A stretch of 64,000 nucleotides of DNA from Morinoia aosen (lineage: Eukaryota; Arthropoda; Malacostraca; Amphipoda; Talitridae): assembly GCA_030386875.1 (NCBI GenBank), contig CM059562.1, positions 23,613,360-23,677,359 on the forward strand, in the 5' to 3' direction. The position numbers and the translations under genes are program-made. The notes under the pieces are model-generated. The model had not been told where the DNA came from and did not search any database. It worked only from the letters and a program-made list of their open reading frames with translations. Shown here one piece after another: positions 33,374-44,200 of this stretch. Positions within the stretch are counted from its first letter, which is position 1. The number at the start of each line of letters is the position of its first letter.

Positions 33374-33551
33374 CTTATTATTAGGGAAGAGTTTGGAGAG
33401 GAAATACTATGTTTCACTACTGAGAGTAGGGAAAGAAACTACCTCCTTCAAGGTCAGCCATGCACAGAAGTTGACAGCACTAGACATGCGCTCCTAATCC
33501 TTCCGATGGTGGTCCGGGTAAGTATTTGCAAGCATTTATTTCTGATTAAAC

Positions 33552-33569
33552 TACTCTGGGTATTACCAC
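33552..33569 (-). promoter_or_regulatory. Candidate tRNA primer-binding site
   Basis: Next to the 5' LTR the minus strand reads GTGGTAATACCCAGAGTA. It starts with TGG after one spacer base and resembles, imperfectly, the TGGTGACCCCAG primer sites of the elements at 37.5 and 61.95 kb. Confidence 0.5.
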
Positions 33570-36064
33570 TGTAAACTTCAAGTTTGGTGGCTTAACTCAA
33601 GTTTTACTTTAGACGGGTTTGAATTCTATGCTAAGGCGGGTCACCAGCGCACATTGAGTGCGCATTGATTTCTTTGGGTTTGTAAGACTCAGAAGGAGTT
33701 AAGTGTAAGGGGGTTCGGACGCAATCTTTCAGGCGTCTTTAATCAGAATCAAAACCTATAGTTTTTACCTCGGACTAGACCATCAGAAGGATAAGAAAGT
33801 AGATATGTTATTTATTTCTGGCCTTTTTATTCGGGTGGCTGCAGATTGGTCTCTTCAAGGTGCGCCGATGTTGAGGTCCGATCTTGAGTAGGAACTGCAA
33901 CAGGCTCACAGCTGCGTCGGTATGTGGGGAGTGTAATTGTGGAGAAGGTCGTGTGCAATGGTACCCAATGGTTAGAGACGGCAAATAGCGTCACTTATAA
34001 GTGAGGACGGTAAGGTGCTATTCCTCCAGTTGTGGTTGAATATAGACTTGCAGGTTAAGCAGCAGTTGGGTTAGCTGTAACCAAAAAGGTCTCAATTCTG
34101 AGTGAGGTGTAGGAGGAATGCGGTACTTGCGCTTGCCGTCCAGTAATTGTGGGTTTAGTAGAAGTAAAAGAAACCAATGAAGGAGGCAGTTCTTTTGCCA
34201 AGTCTGGCTACCGGGTTATTTTACCCTTTTGATATGATCGGGCAAGGTAGGTGACGTGGCAGTGGAATGTAAAGTGTCTCGTAGCTTCCTGTACGGGAAT
34301 AATACACTGGGTGAAAATGCACACGGTATCTTGGGAAAACACATATCAACACATGCTAAGCTGCAACAATCTGGCATTAACATGCCGCCTCAAAGCGAGG
34401 AGTCTCTTCGAAAACAACCCCCACCAGCACTCTGGCGCCGGAGTGCAAGCGGGGATCAACTTCGTAGCACTGACAATTTGCTCGGGGCCGGATATTTAAG
34501 CTTAATCTTTCTAACGGCATGAAGCTAAAAATTCTACACTAGTAATTCACACAGGCAAAACTTTGCCTGGCGAAACTAAGATGGCATAAGCAGTGAACTG
34601 AGTATACTGTCTCACTTAATTAATAGCTAATGGTAAAAATATCTACAACATCTGTTAATGCAAATTAATACGGAATTTCTAAATCAATACAAGCGCAGGA
34701 GGGAAAACCTCTATATAAGAAGTTCCGGAGTAAGGTTAACTATCTCAGCTTAGCACCAGGAAAATGTTTCCCCAGTTTATAACTGAAGTAATAAACTATA
34801 TTGATTTTTACGTGCATAACTTACGTGTTAATCACGCTAGGACTCAATGTACAATGACTAAGAATTATACAATTACCACCTAACTAAACCTAAAGAACAT
34901 CACTAATATTTAATGTATAACTACTGATTCTATTAGGAAAATCAGGTGTTTAGTTATTGGTATTTACCAGGGTAGTTCTGATTACCATCACGACAAAGAT
35001 TCCTACAAAATTGGTTAAGAATGTTTTTTTTTATGTTGGCTGTAAGAAAGAAAACTACAAACAATGTAATTATATCCAGAACCCTACTTAATTGAAAATA
35101 CAGCTGTGACCAAATACAGCTGTAAAGAATGAGAATGATAATTTGGTTGCTTTGATTTGAAGAACAACATCAAGAAATAAAAATGATAATTTGATGCAAG
35201 TCTAACTTGATCACAAAAATAACACCATATTGAATATTGGCTAAAGAAATTATTTTTGATACAAAAAAGGGGAAATCCTCATCTTGATAAAAATAACATC
35301 ACATTGAAATGTTGACATAAAAATTATTTTAAAACAAAAAGGGAAAATTTTAGCTTGAATGAAAATAACATCATATTGAAATGTTGCATAAAGATTATTT
35401 TAAAACAAAAGAAGGAATTTTAATCTTGATAAAAATAACATCACATTGAAATGTTGACATAAAAATTATTTTAAAACAAAAGAAGAAATTTTAATCTTGA
35501 TAAAAATAACATCATGTTGAAATGTTGACATAAGAATTATTTTAAAACAAAAGGGAAAATTTTAGCTTGAATAAAAATAACATCAATACCCAAGGGAAAA
35601 TACCCTGTGGGAAACACACGTTCTAGGCAAGAAATCCTAACATTTAAGACACTGGTAAGTTGAGGCAATTCAGCTTACTATTTATACACTAATAGTGTTG
35701 ACAATTGACATATAATGTATATATATAGTTACCCGTAGATTATCACAAACAAAAACCTGTATGTTTAATCTCACCAGCCAGAAAACCCCTAGCTATGCAC
35801 GCTCTCAATGATCTTAGACAATGAGCGCTAGTCCGAATACGATGTTGCTGTCGCGCGTCGCTAGGAAGTTCCGTTAAGACGCAAAAGTGAATTCTTAGTT
35901 TTTGAATTTTTCGTTACACAATTTTAATAAAATTGAGGACAGAGATTAGTGAATTTCGTAATGTGATTTTATGCTAATGGTTGAATTTATTTTACTGAAT
36001 TTTTAGATGATCATTCTGAGAATTTCGAAATTTCGACTAGGTTGCGGAATAGGGTTTCACTACA
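33570..36064 (-). repeat. 5' LTR (minus-strand gypsy element)
   Basis: 2495 bp, nearly identical to 26119-28614. It contains the same internal tandem array (35205-35585). It supplies the promoter for the element, but I could not fix a single TATA box with confidence. Confidence 0.93.
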
Positions 36065-36146
36065 CGCTTTCCCATAGGAATACATGTATATCGATTCAAG
36101 CTTGCTCGCTTTCTCGCCTCAAATCTTTTGGTGTGCAGGCACCCTT
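36065..36146 (+). repeat. Right arm of the split DNA transposon
   Basis: Its reverse complement starts AAGGGTGCCTGCACACCAAA, matching the left arm at 19077. It also holds GCTTGCTCGCTTTCTCGCC. It is interrupted at its inner end by the gypsy 5' LTR. Confidence 0.5.
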
Positions 36147-36490
36147 ACAAGTACTCGGCTATCATACGTAAACTCCCTCTTGTAAGAAAACTCGACTGGA
36201 GTCCAATACCGAATAGATTCATGATCCAACAAGCTCGACGAGTGTTCTCATTCAAATGTGGTAAAATATTGTCCATCCAATATCCCAAACAAAAAACTAA
36301 ATCGGAGGAATGATTTCTTGGTCAGTTACCATTCATCTAACGTGGGACAAAAGGCTCTCTCAGTTTCTGGAGCTCTTTTGTGGAACAAGCTTCCCCAGCA
36401 CACCAAAAACTCTAGAGCTGTGAAAGAATTTAAGTTAATGTGTCACGCCATATTGCATCTCTGTCATAAGGCCTCCAACACTTCGGTGTG
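36147..36490 (+). pseudogene. CR1-like LINE, C-terminal end of ORF2
   Basis: Encodes RKLDWSPIPNRFMIQQARRV and then, after a frameshift near 36290, NVGQKALSVSGALLWNKLPQ. This is the C-terminal end seen after the RT in CR1/Rex-type LINEs. The same words occur, on the minus strand, in the CR1-like fragment at 60.4-60.9 kb, so they belong to one family or close relatives. Only the last ~115 codons are present. Confidence 0.75.
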
Positions 36491-36683
36491 AATTTCCCAC
36501 TTACCTGAAATTTTAAGTTTCCTGAAATTTCTGTTAGAAAATTGGAAATTATTTCTTCTTAATGGTCGCTAAGTCATTCTAATTTTGATCTTAATTATTT
36601 CTGTTAAGTATAATGAGCAACGCAACCGTTAACTCAATACAGCGGAATAACAGTCATTTTTTTGTCTCCTTAAGTATTAGTAG
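36491..36683. other. AT-rich flank, original site of the outer gypsy insertion
   Basis: Probably 3' UTR of the CR1-like LINE plus host DNA. It ends in GTAG (36680-36683), the target duplication of the next element. Confidence 0.5.
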
Positions 36684-37518
36684 TGTAGCATATCGCTACA
36701 AAGCGTAAGAATTATAAAGTTTCCCATTCGCACTTAAATAAATTAATTATTAGCATTAAAAATCTTACTATAATTTATTATTAATTATTTTCTACTTCTA
36801 ATTCGTAATCATTGAAGTTTCTGTGTAAATGCATGAAACAATAAAATAACACCCGACATTTTTCGAGAGAGGAGCCCTCTGGTGGCAATACTGCGCAGTT
36901 GCGCGTCTCTTCTTCAAAAAGCCACTCTTACTTTGGCGTCTTACTCTAGCGGTGTTACAGCAAATTCTCGACTTCAACGTCATCGCCACACACCACTCGC
37001 AACAACCTCCCTTGGGCCCTTGCTTTGCCTCAAAACTTAAACTTAAATTGGCCGGAACTGGCCCGACCTTAACTGGACGTGACTTAACCAGAATTTACCT
37101 GGCTCTGGGCCTCATTTTTGGTCTCGCTTGTTTGGGCTTTAATGCTACTTCACTCACCTAAGAATTGCCTCAACTTGAGCCGCCCTGTCTGGCCTCAACT
37201 CAATCCAAATCGATCACTCACAACGTCACGGTTTCCTCAAAGTCGATATATTGGCCCCCTTACATCATTTGCAAACCACACACACACACACGGTCGACTC
37301 CAGCAATTTCTCCAGGAGCCTCCCGACTGCCCGGACTGCAAACCCTCTTCTAGCCAAGTTCATCGGTGGTTCAAGACTCGGCGGTCCTCTCCGGCTTCCT
37401 TCCAATATATACCCCAAAAGCTGAGTCCAAAGTGCCTTATTATCCTTCTCATAATTTTCTCCCAGATGCTTGTCGAGGTTTGTAAGGACTGGCTATACCC
37501 CGCGGCCAGATCCTAACA
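36684..37518 (+). repeat. 5' LTR of the outer gypsy element
   Basis: Runs TGTAGCATATCGC ... GATCCTAACA. It contains a CA-repeat near 37275 and ends immediately before the primer site. Confidence 0.95.
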
Positions 37519-37519
37519 C

Positions 37520-37533
37520 TGGTGACCCCAGTT
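37520..37533 (+). promoter_or_regulatory. tRNA primer-binding site
   Basis: TGGTGACCCCAGTT begins two bases after the LTR. The TGGTGACCCC start matches the primer site of the element at 61.95 kb and is the type reported for CsRn1-clade elements (tRNA-Trp class, from memory of the family). Confidence 0.75.
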
Positions 37534-38104
37534 AAAATAACCCCAAACTTTCTTTAAAACTTAAAAACTATTCAACTCGATAAGTGTTTGAGAGATTGTG
37601 AGAGAGGTTAATTTTGGTATATCATTGTAGTGATAAATTTCCCATGTCGTAGTCTTTGAGAATTTCTTAGATTTCCGTGTTAATGGTGATTCTCTGAGCA
37701 GCTCTAACAAAATTTTTTTTTTTCAGCGTTATCCTGTCCTTGTTTGTTTTATGTGCCTCAGTAGGTAGGAAAAATATATTTTTTTTTCCTATTTCTGTGC
37801 TTACGTTTATTACGTTTATTCTGACTACCGTAAAAATTCGCGTTTCCATTCTCTCTTTCCCTCCGTTCTTCAACGTTATTGATCGATTGAGTAGGTAGAA
37901 AAATAATTTTTCTCACCTGCTTTATTTTTGTGCCTACGCTAATTGCCGCATACCGCATAAATTTTCGTTTCCAATTTCATATTTCCTTTCCTTCTGTTTC
38001 AACTTAATTTGAATGATTGTGTAGGTAAAGAAATAACGCAAACCCTTGCCACTTAATTCCAAGTCATAGGCGTTGATTACGCAAATTGAAAGAAAGCTGC
38101 TAGC
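37534..38104 (+). other. 5' leader of the outer gypsy element
   Basis: AT-rich untranslated leader with two GTAGGTAGRAAAA-type words (about 37763 and 37891) and a third GTAGGTA (38021), each in a similar context and about 130 bp apart. It is a degenerate repeat. No credible ORF. Confidence 0.5.
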
Positions 38105-38164
38105 ATGACTGAATCAGATAATGAAGATCGAGCCCCCACAAAACCCATTAGGCTCCCCCCCTTC

Positions 38165-38168
38165 ATTC
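38165..38168 (+). repeat. Target-site duplication of the nested element, left copy
   Basis: ATTC here and again at 47921-47924, flanking both LTRs of the nested element. Confidence 0.85.
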
Positions 38169-38405
38169 TGTGCCGACACGGTCACGCACTTATCCTCGTG
38201 CACATGTTTAGTACGTACGTTTCGGTGCCACGCCTGGTGCGACTTGCGCACCATGCGCAGCTGAGTCAGCAATTTGTGTGTATAAAAGCCCCGTGTTCAG
38301 CTAGCAGAGCGCATTTGGATCTACTGTATCTCTGAGTCAAGTACACGTTGAAGTCTACTCTCGTATCCTCAATATCCACCCTTAGATACGGCTTAGAACG
38401 GCACA
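38169..38405 (+). repeat. 5' LTR of the nested element
   Basis: Runs TGTGCCGACACGG ... GAACGGCACA. Ends form short inverted repeats (TGTGCCG / CGGCACA). It carries a TATA box at 38281-38288. Confidence 0.95.
38281..38288 (+). promoter_or_regulatory. TATA box in the LTR
   Basis: TATAAAAG, with a CAGCTAGC region about 20-30 bp downstream where transcription could begin. The identical site is at 47796-47803 in the 3' LTR. Confidence 0.75.
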
Positions 38406-38406
38406 C

Positions 38407-38424
38407 TGGTGGATCAGTTCGTAC
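38407..38424 (+). promoter_or_regulatory. Candidate tRNA primer-binding site of the nested element
   Basis: TGGTGGATCAGTTCGTAC starts one base after the LTR. It begins with TGG as required for pairing to a tRNA CCA end. The tRNA is not identified. Confidence 0.65.
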
Positions 38425-38469
38425 GTACCCACGACGTGAAATTAACTTGGTACTTGTGCTGTGTTTTGG

Positions 38470-38571
38470 ATGGTGCGAGTACGGTGTTTGAAGATATCGG
38501 GAATTTCAGCCTGTTTCATCGACGACGATTTGGAGATCGCGTGTCTACAGAGGTTGGAGGAAGTTCTACGA
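38470..38571 (+). CDS. Short upstream ORF in the leader (33 aa)
   Basis: Probably the first ATG of the element RNA if transcription starts about 25 bp after the TATA box. It has a weak start context (T at -3, G at +4). It reads MVRVRCLKISGISACF and ends at TAA 38571. It stops 62 nt before the next ORF, an arrangement that would allow leaky scanning or re-initiation. It may be only a regulatory uORF. Confidence 0.4.
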
Positions 38572-38633
38572 GTGGTGACCTAAGCTTCGATTCGTGTGAC
38601 GTGAATCTTTTTGGTGAACTCGGCAACTCTGCT

Positions 38634-38861
38634 ATGGAGAAGACTGCGGCTACGGGAAGAGAACTTAAAGAAGCACCGCAAGTATATAATAACGTGTTCA
38701 GATTTATTGTGAAAAGGGTTCCTGAGAAAGATATGGTCGATTCTTACAAATTGGACCTGCAGATCCCCGTAGGAGTGCCCTACAAAGCGCGTGTCGACCT
38801 GGAGCAGGAAGGAGATAACTGCGTTATTAAATTGTGCGTAAATTTCCATCGGAAAAAGTAA
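38634..38861 (+). CDS. Accessory ORF before gag (75 aa), unknown function
   Basis: I do not recognise this protein. The ATG at 38634 has a good start context (G at -3 and +4). The frame is open further upstream to 38409 but without an ATG. The product starts MEKTAATGRELKEAPQ, has alternating hydrophobic/charged residues (FRFIVKRVPEKDMV, VPYKARVDLEQEG) suggesting a small beta-rich fold, and ends CVNFHRKK. It has no signal peptide, membrane segment or zinc motif. Lying between LTR and gag, it could be an accessory or regulatory protein, or an exon joined to another ORF. Function is unknown. Confidence 0.5.
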   Translation: MEKTAATGRELKEAPQVYNNVFRFIVKRVPEKDMVDSYKLDLQIPVGVPYKARVDLEQEGDNCVIKLCVNFHRKK

Positions 38862-39774
38862 CGTGGTCATTTATCAGTTGAATGCATAAGTGATTGTGTT
38901 CATTAATTTCTACGAACATTTCCTGTAATACTACATCTTCGAGAACATTTGTGACACGTGTATGTGATAAATAGATTGCATACCCAAGTGTGTTTACTTA
39001 AAGTCTATAAAGAAACTGTATTAAAGTTCTTCATACGTGTACATAAACTGTGGACTGTGATATTATACGCAGTCTGGAACCGTGAATATACGTAAACACT
39101 CTAAGAACGTGCTCGTGCTCCCATCGCTACCCCGCTGTGTGTCGGCGCTTCGTGTACGACCCTCGCATCTGGCAGTCTCGCATCTGCCCGTGCTGTGACT
39201 GAGCTACGCAGGCGACCTTGAGACAAGCTGCGCCGGGTCTGGTACTGCTGTTGCTGGGCAGTCTCCTCGGGCGTCCTTGACATCAGCTGTAGCTGTGCTG
39301 GCTACTCCCTGCGGCTGCTGCACTGCCTTGGCTGCGTTGCTGTATTATCAGTTAAGTGTTCTATAACTATTTTGTTCTTGTTGAAATTGTTAGGTGATTT
39401 TCCGTGACTTCGTCAGTTTTATTTTGTTACTTCTTATTGTGTCAGAAATTGTTGGGATCGATACCTTTGAATTCGTGTAACAAGTTCCTTGTTATTAATT
39501 GATTTCAGTTCGGTTTGCAAGTAGCAAGAAAAAATTTTGGGATTTAAATTTTCAGTGATATGTAATTGGAGGTTTAACCGTGTACTATCTCCACGATTGG
39601 TGTAACGTGTGTCTTTAGCGTTACGTTATGTGATTAATTTTTTGCGAGGTAAAGTAATTTTTTTTTGAGGTTCTACAGTCTTATTTTTTGTGGCGTTGGA
39701 ATATTGCGTTGGACAGTGGCGTTATTGATTTTTTAGATTTGTGCGAAAGAATTGTTTCCTTGTTACGATAACTG
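38862..39774 (+). other. Second part of the leader of the nested element
   Basis: No convincing coding sequence. CTG-rich words lie at 39240-39340. A possible splice donor (GAG|GTAAAGT, GT at 39649-39650) sits 125 bp before gag and could pair with the acceptor at 46102. Confidence 0.45.
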
Positions 39775-41214
39775 ATGGGAGACTCAGATTCAGATCCAGA
39801 ATTTATCCGTTCTACGAGTACTATTACTGGTAGTGGAAGGGTTTCTGTTCCAGCATTTAGTGGTACGTTACCTGGTACGTGTATCCATACTCCATCTAGT
39901 GTGATAATGTCTGGACCACAGACCACGACAGTAATTACGACCACTGTTAGCACACAGACTGTGTCGTTCAGTACGCCGAGTGTTAGTACAATGACGTCCT
40001 CTAGCGGACCGATGACAGGTGGTGGTGTAACAACCACGTTACAAAGAGGCAGTACTATTTTGTCAAGTGCAGAGCTACCTTTGTTTAAGGGCCGTCAGAG
40101 AGTCAGAGATCCGATTTTCTCTGAAACGAAAAGCTTTCGAACGCATGTGGCCAATCTTAAATCGTACATGTGCTTGTTGCCCGACGTTACTTCAGATGAG
40201 GCGAAAAAAGAGTTACTTGTGCGCAGCGCACACAAAAGCATGGGTGACTTTAATGGCGTCGTCACAAAATTAGTAGACCCTGCTATTAATTATTCATTTG
40301 ATCAGGTTATCGATATTCTCGACGACATCTATGTCTCGAAAGGTGAACGATCTGTACATGCTTTAGCTTGCGACCTTAACCAGCTACGGCTGTTACGAAA
40401 CGAAGGGTTGTCTGCTCAATTGGTTATGGCGATGTCAAAAATAAGAAATTTGAGTGATCATATTCTTAATAGTAATGAAGTAGCAATACAAAGACATCCA
40501 TTTGTAACTGCCAGTACAAATCAGAACGAATTGAAAAAGTTCTCTGGCGATCTAGTTGTTTTCAGCCTTGCTACAGCACTTCTTGCACCATTATTGGAAG
40601 AGAATTTCTGTAAAAAAATATTTTCACGACCATTCACAAGTTCAGAGGAGCTTTTAGCTCGTCTCGTTTCCGCTGTGCGTAATAACCCTGAGGGAAGAGA
40701 AATACTTGCGCGCAAAAATAATACCCAGTACCCGTATCAAACCAGAGAGACTTATCTTGCGGTCGTACCTGAAGAGGGAGAGTGGGATGAGAGAGATTCG
40801 TCCCCCGAGGTCTTGTATGCATCACAAAATACCAGCCGACGATTTCAAGGTCGGAGACCATTTTTCAGAAGCAATTGGAGAGCTGCTAGATTTCAAAGGG
40901 GAAGACAGCATGCTTACTTCGGAGATCGACCTTTAGGTTCTTTGGAGTGCCACGAGGCTCAGGTGGTAAACCCACAACAGACTAATAATGATAAATCTAA
41001 GTCGTTTTGTTCACTGTGCAATACCGCAGGACATGTTCAGAGTATGTGCACGAGTAAAAGAGGCCAAAGCAAATCAAATTTCCGAGGCCATGCTTGTTAC
41101 GCTTGTGGGAAGACGGGTCATTTTGCACGCGAATGTCTTTCGCGTGGTCGTAGTAGAGGACGAGGTGAAGCGTTCTACGCTGCATCTTGCGAGGGTGAAA
41201 ATTTTTTAGAGTAG
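39775..41214 (+). CDS. Nested element Gag with two CCHC knuckles
   Basis: 479 residues. It starts MGDSDSDPEF; Gly2 with Ser6 fits an N-myristoylation pattern, though the context is acidic. Residues 20-100 are Ser/Thr-rich. A capsid-like helical region follows (about 110-320; EVAIQRHPFVTAST is in it). Two zinc knuckles at the C-terminus bind RNA: CSLCNTAGHVQSMC and CYACGKTGHFAREC. An Arg-rich stretch (RFQGRRPFFRSNWRAARFQRG) precedes them. It ends at TAG 41212-41214, a few bases after the frameshift heptamer. Confidence 0.92.
   Translation: MGDSDSDPEFIRSTSTITGSGRVSVPAFSGTLPGTCIHTPSSVIMSGPQTTTVITTTVSTQTVSFSTPSVSTMTSSSGPMTGGGVTTTLQRGSTILSSAELPLFKGRQRVRDPIFSETKSFRTHVANLKSYMCLLPDVTSDEAKKELLVRSAHKSMGDFNGVVTKLVDPAINYSFDQVIDILDDIYVSKGERSVHALACDLNQLRLLRNEGLSAQLVMAMSKIRNLSDHILNSNEVAIQRHPFVTASTNQNELKKFSGDLVVFSLATALLAPLLEENFCKKIFSRPFTSSEELLARLVSAVRNNPEGREILARKNNTQYPYQTRETYLAVVPEEGEWDERDSSPEVLYASQNTSRRFQGRRPFFRSNWRAARFQRGRQHAYFGDRPLGSLECHEAQVVNPQQTNNDKSKSFCSLCNTAGHVQSMCTSKRGQSKSNFRGHACYACGKTGHFARECLSRGRSRGRGEAFYAASCEGENFLE
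41202..41208 (+). promoter_or_regulatory. -1 ribosomal frameshift heptamer T_TTT_TTA
   Basis: In the gag frame the bases read T_TTT_TTA, a classic X_XXY_YYZ slippery site. The gag stop codon follows 3 nt later. The pol frame is exactly -1 and is open across this point. Confidence 0.88.
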
Positions 41215-44200
41215 ACAAGAAAAAATCGGAAAATGTAGAGTGTCTTGGAGTAGAGAATGAGTTGCCTGTGCCCGGGGTTGGAGCTGCTATCCCCGTCAAT
41301 AAAAATGTGGTGTTGAAACCAGATACTATTAATAAGTCGACTACTGTGGTGGATCCGCTTTTCTTGTGTAAAAATAAATTTGAATTACTAGGTGAACAAG
41401 AACTTGATGTAGGTGCAAATTCTGAACTACCTGTAGAAGTTTGTTTGTCAGCGACGATAATGAAGGAAGGTCGTTTAAGGAAAGAAAGCGATGGATTATT
41501 TTCATTACGGCGTTCTAAGAAGCCTACAATTATATTACGTAATGATAACAAATTGATGAGCGCTCTAATCGACAGCGGTAGCGACAGATGTTTAGTGAGT
41601 TACCGGAATTTAAAGGGTCTAAACGAGCGAATTAAGCCTAGTTACTTGAGTATTCGGGGTGTAAATTCCAAAAGCCAAGTATCAGGAGAACTCGATCTTT
41701 GTATTACGCTGCCTAATAGTAAGGAAATCAATACCAGTGCTTTGATTTTGAAAGATGCCGAATTTAAATATGATGTAATCCTTGGTAGGGATATTCTACA
41801 AGACGCTGTGATTAATTTCAAAGAAGGATTCATTGTTCTCGACGGCGTAAAAGTACCGTTTCATGATGTGCAGGAATTGCACGAGCAAAGTAGGAAGGAG
41901 ATATTTTTGAACACTGTGAGTAATCCAGAATGTCTGATGGCTGACATGCTTGCGAATAAGAGGAAAATAAGAAGATATCTGCTGAAGCAGAGAGAATCAA
42001 AAATTGCGGGCAAGGAAGGTGGAAATAAAAATGATCTAGAGATAAATGCTGCAGAAGAGAAGGGTAACAAAGGCCCATCTGCAGGGCGAGAGAATAATGG
42101 GAAAGTAAAAAATAAACAGCATGCGAAGAAAATAAGAAAAACTAAGGAACATGCGAGAGGTTTGAAAAATAGTAAAAAACGGGAATTAGTCGTTCATTGT
42201 GGAGCAGTAGAAATGCCCAGAAACTGCTTACGTGTCATTAATGGGTATGTCAAAAAGGCTAAGCCCGGAAGGTATATTATGAATAAGACAATTCTCGCGA
42301 ATGGTATTTATGTCGCCGAATCTGTTGTGGATATCAAGTCAAATGGGTTTGTCCCTGTAATGCTTTTGAACGTCTCGGAAGACGTGGTATATTTGAGCGA
42401 CAATACGATGTTAAGTACGATTGAAGAAATTAACGACATGGAAATTGAACACGAGAGTTACATGTCTACCGTGCACGAAGCTGTGCGAGATGCAAATTTA
42501 TGCGATGCCCGAGATAATGCGGATCTACCCAAAGTCGACAGTGTTAATGGTGGAAAGTTCAATGCCATCTCTGGTAAAGACGTTGGTTTAGTATCTGCAA
42601 AAACGAGGCATTGTGGTAACGATAATCGTGTTGATGAAGTGGGAATTAATACAGACAAAGATGTTGTCCCAGAAGGAGGTAGTAACGGGAGACGTCCTCT
42701 GACGTGTAACGATGTAAATTGTGAAAATGATGATGCTAAACCATTACTGATGAATTTATTAAACAATTTTAGAGACGTAATTACTCTTGAAGGCGAAAAT
42801 ATTGCAGTCACGAATGTCATGCGACATGATATTGTATTAAAACCTGATGCTCCAGTACTTAACATCCCTCCATATCGAATTCCACATAAGTATCAAAATG
42901 AATTATTGGAAGCAAATAAACAGATGTTGAATCAAGGAATTATCGAGCCTTCAAGCTCCGAATACAATTTTCCTTTAATCGTTGTGAAAAAGAAGTCGGG
43001 CGAGATACGACCCGTCATAGATTTTCGTGAACTCAATAAAATAATTATCAAGGAAAGTTACCCAATTCCACGCATTGACGAAGTTCTTTATTCTTTAGGT
43101 GGTAATTGTATTTTTTCAAGTCTTGATCTCCGCTCAGCCTTTCATCAGGTCGAGTTGGAAGAGAAATGCCGTAAATTCACCGCGTTCAGTATCGGTTACG
43201 AGAAATTTCAGTTCAAGAGGTTGCCATTCGGGTTATCCTCGAGCCCATCAGTTTTCCAAAGAATCATTTCTTCTGTTCTTGCAAATATCATCGGTAAATT
43301 ATGTTTTGTATTCCTTGATGATATACTAGTATTTTCCAAATCCATGAACCAACATCTGCAAGATTTACAGAGTGTTTTTGAGAAGCTACGTAGTGGAAAT
43401 CTGTCCCTTAAACTTGAAAAATGTCATTTTCTCAAAAGCTCCATTGAATATCTTGGACACATTGTGTCGGCAGACGGAATCCGTTGCAAAGAATCGGAAA
43501 AACTACAAAAATTCCCGATTCCAAAAAATGTGAAGGAACTACAAAGTTTTCTAGGTGTGGCGAACTATTTCCGAAATCACATACCGATGTTTGGTTCAAT
43601 TTCGTATCCTCTCTATCAATTGTTACGAAAAAACGTTGAATTTATCTGGACATCTGAATGTCAGAAAGCTTTTGAAAAGATTAAATCTGTTTTAACATCA
43701 GATACCGTTTTAAAGCACCCTGATTTTTCCAAGCCTTTTCATGTATTTACAGATGCTTCAAACTATGGCATTGGGGCAGTACTTTTGCAACAAGATAATG
43801 ATTCAAAAAAATCCATGAAGGCTATAGCTTATTACAGTAAAAGTTTAAATTCAACACAAAAGCGCTATTCAACGACTAAAAAAGAATTCTACGCCATTGT
43901 GAGCGCACTTAAAGCATTTAAATATCTCATTCTTGGATACCCGATACATATTTACACTGATCACAAGCCCCTCCAACCTTTATTTTTCAAAAAGCTTCCT
44001 GACGATTCGGCTATGTCTCGATGGTGTCTAACAGTGCAATGTTTCGAACCCATAGTAAAGTATTTCCCAGGAAAAAAGAATCTAGTTGCAGATTGCCTAA
44101 GTAGACTACCCGAGCATTTAACTATTTCTGATCTTGAAGAATGCTCAGAGTTCGATGAGGTTGACGTCTTGGCAGTAACTACCCGCCGTGGTGCACTGAC

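Larger units (their letters stand above)
26119..36064 (-). mobile_element. Ty3/gypsy element with 2.5-kb LTRs, CsRn1-like, intact by eye
   Basis: A 9.95-kb minus-strand element with LTRs at 26119-28614 and 33570-36064. gag and pol are open, joined by a -1 frameshift site, and a repeat array sits in the leader. The LTRs differ at about a dozen positions plus one indel in 2.5 kb (by eye), so insertion is recent. A 4-5 bp target duplication is not clear: flanks read CGCA on the left and CGCT on the right. The CWYH ... C ... C gag finger and pol style resemble CsRn1/Kabuki elements. Confidence 0.9.
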
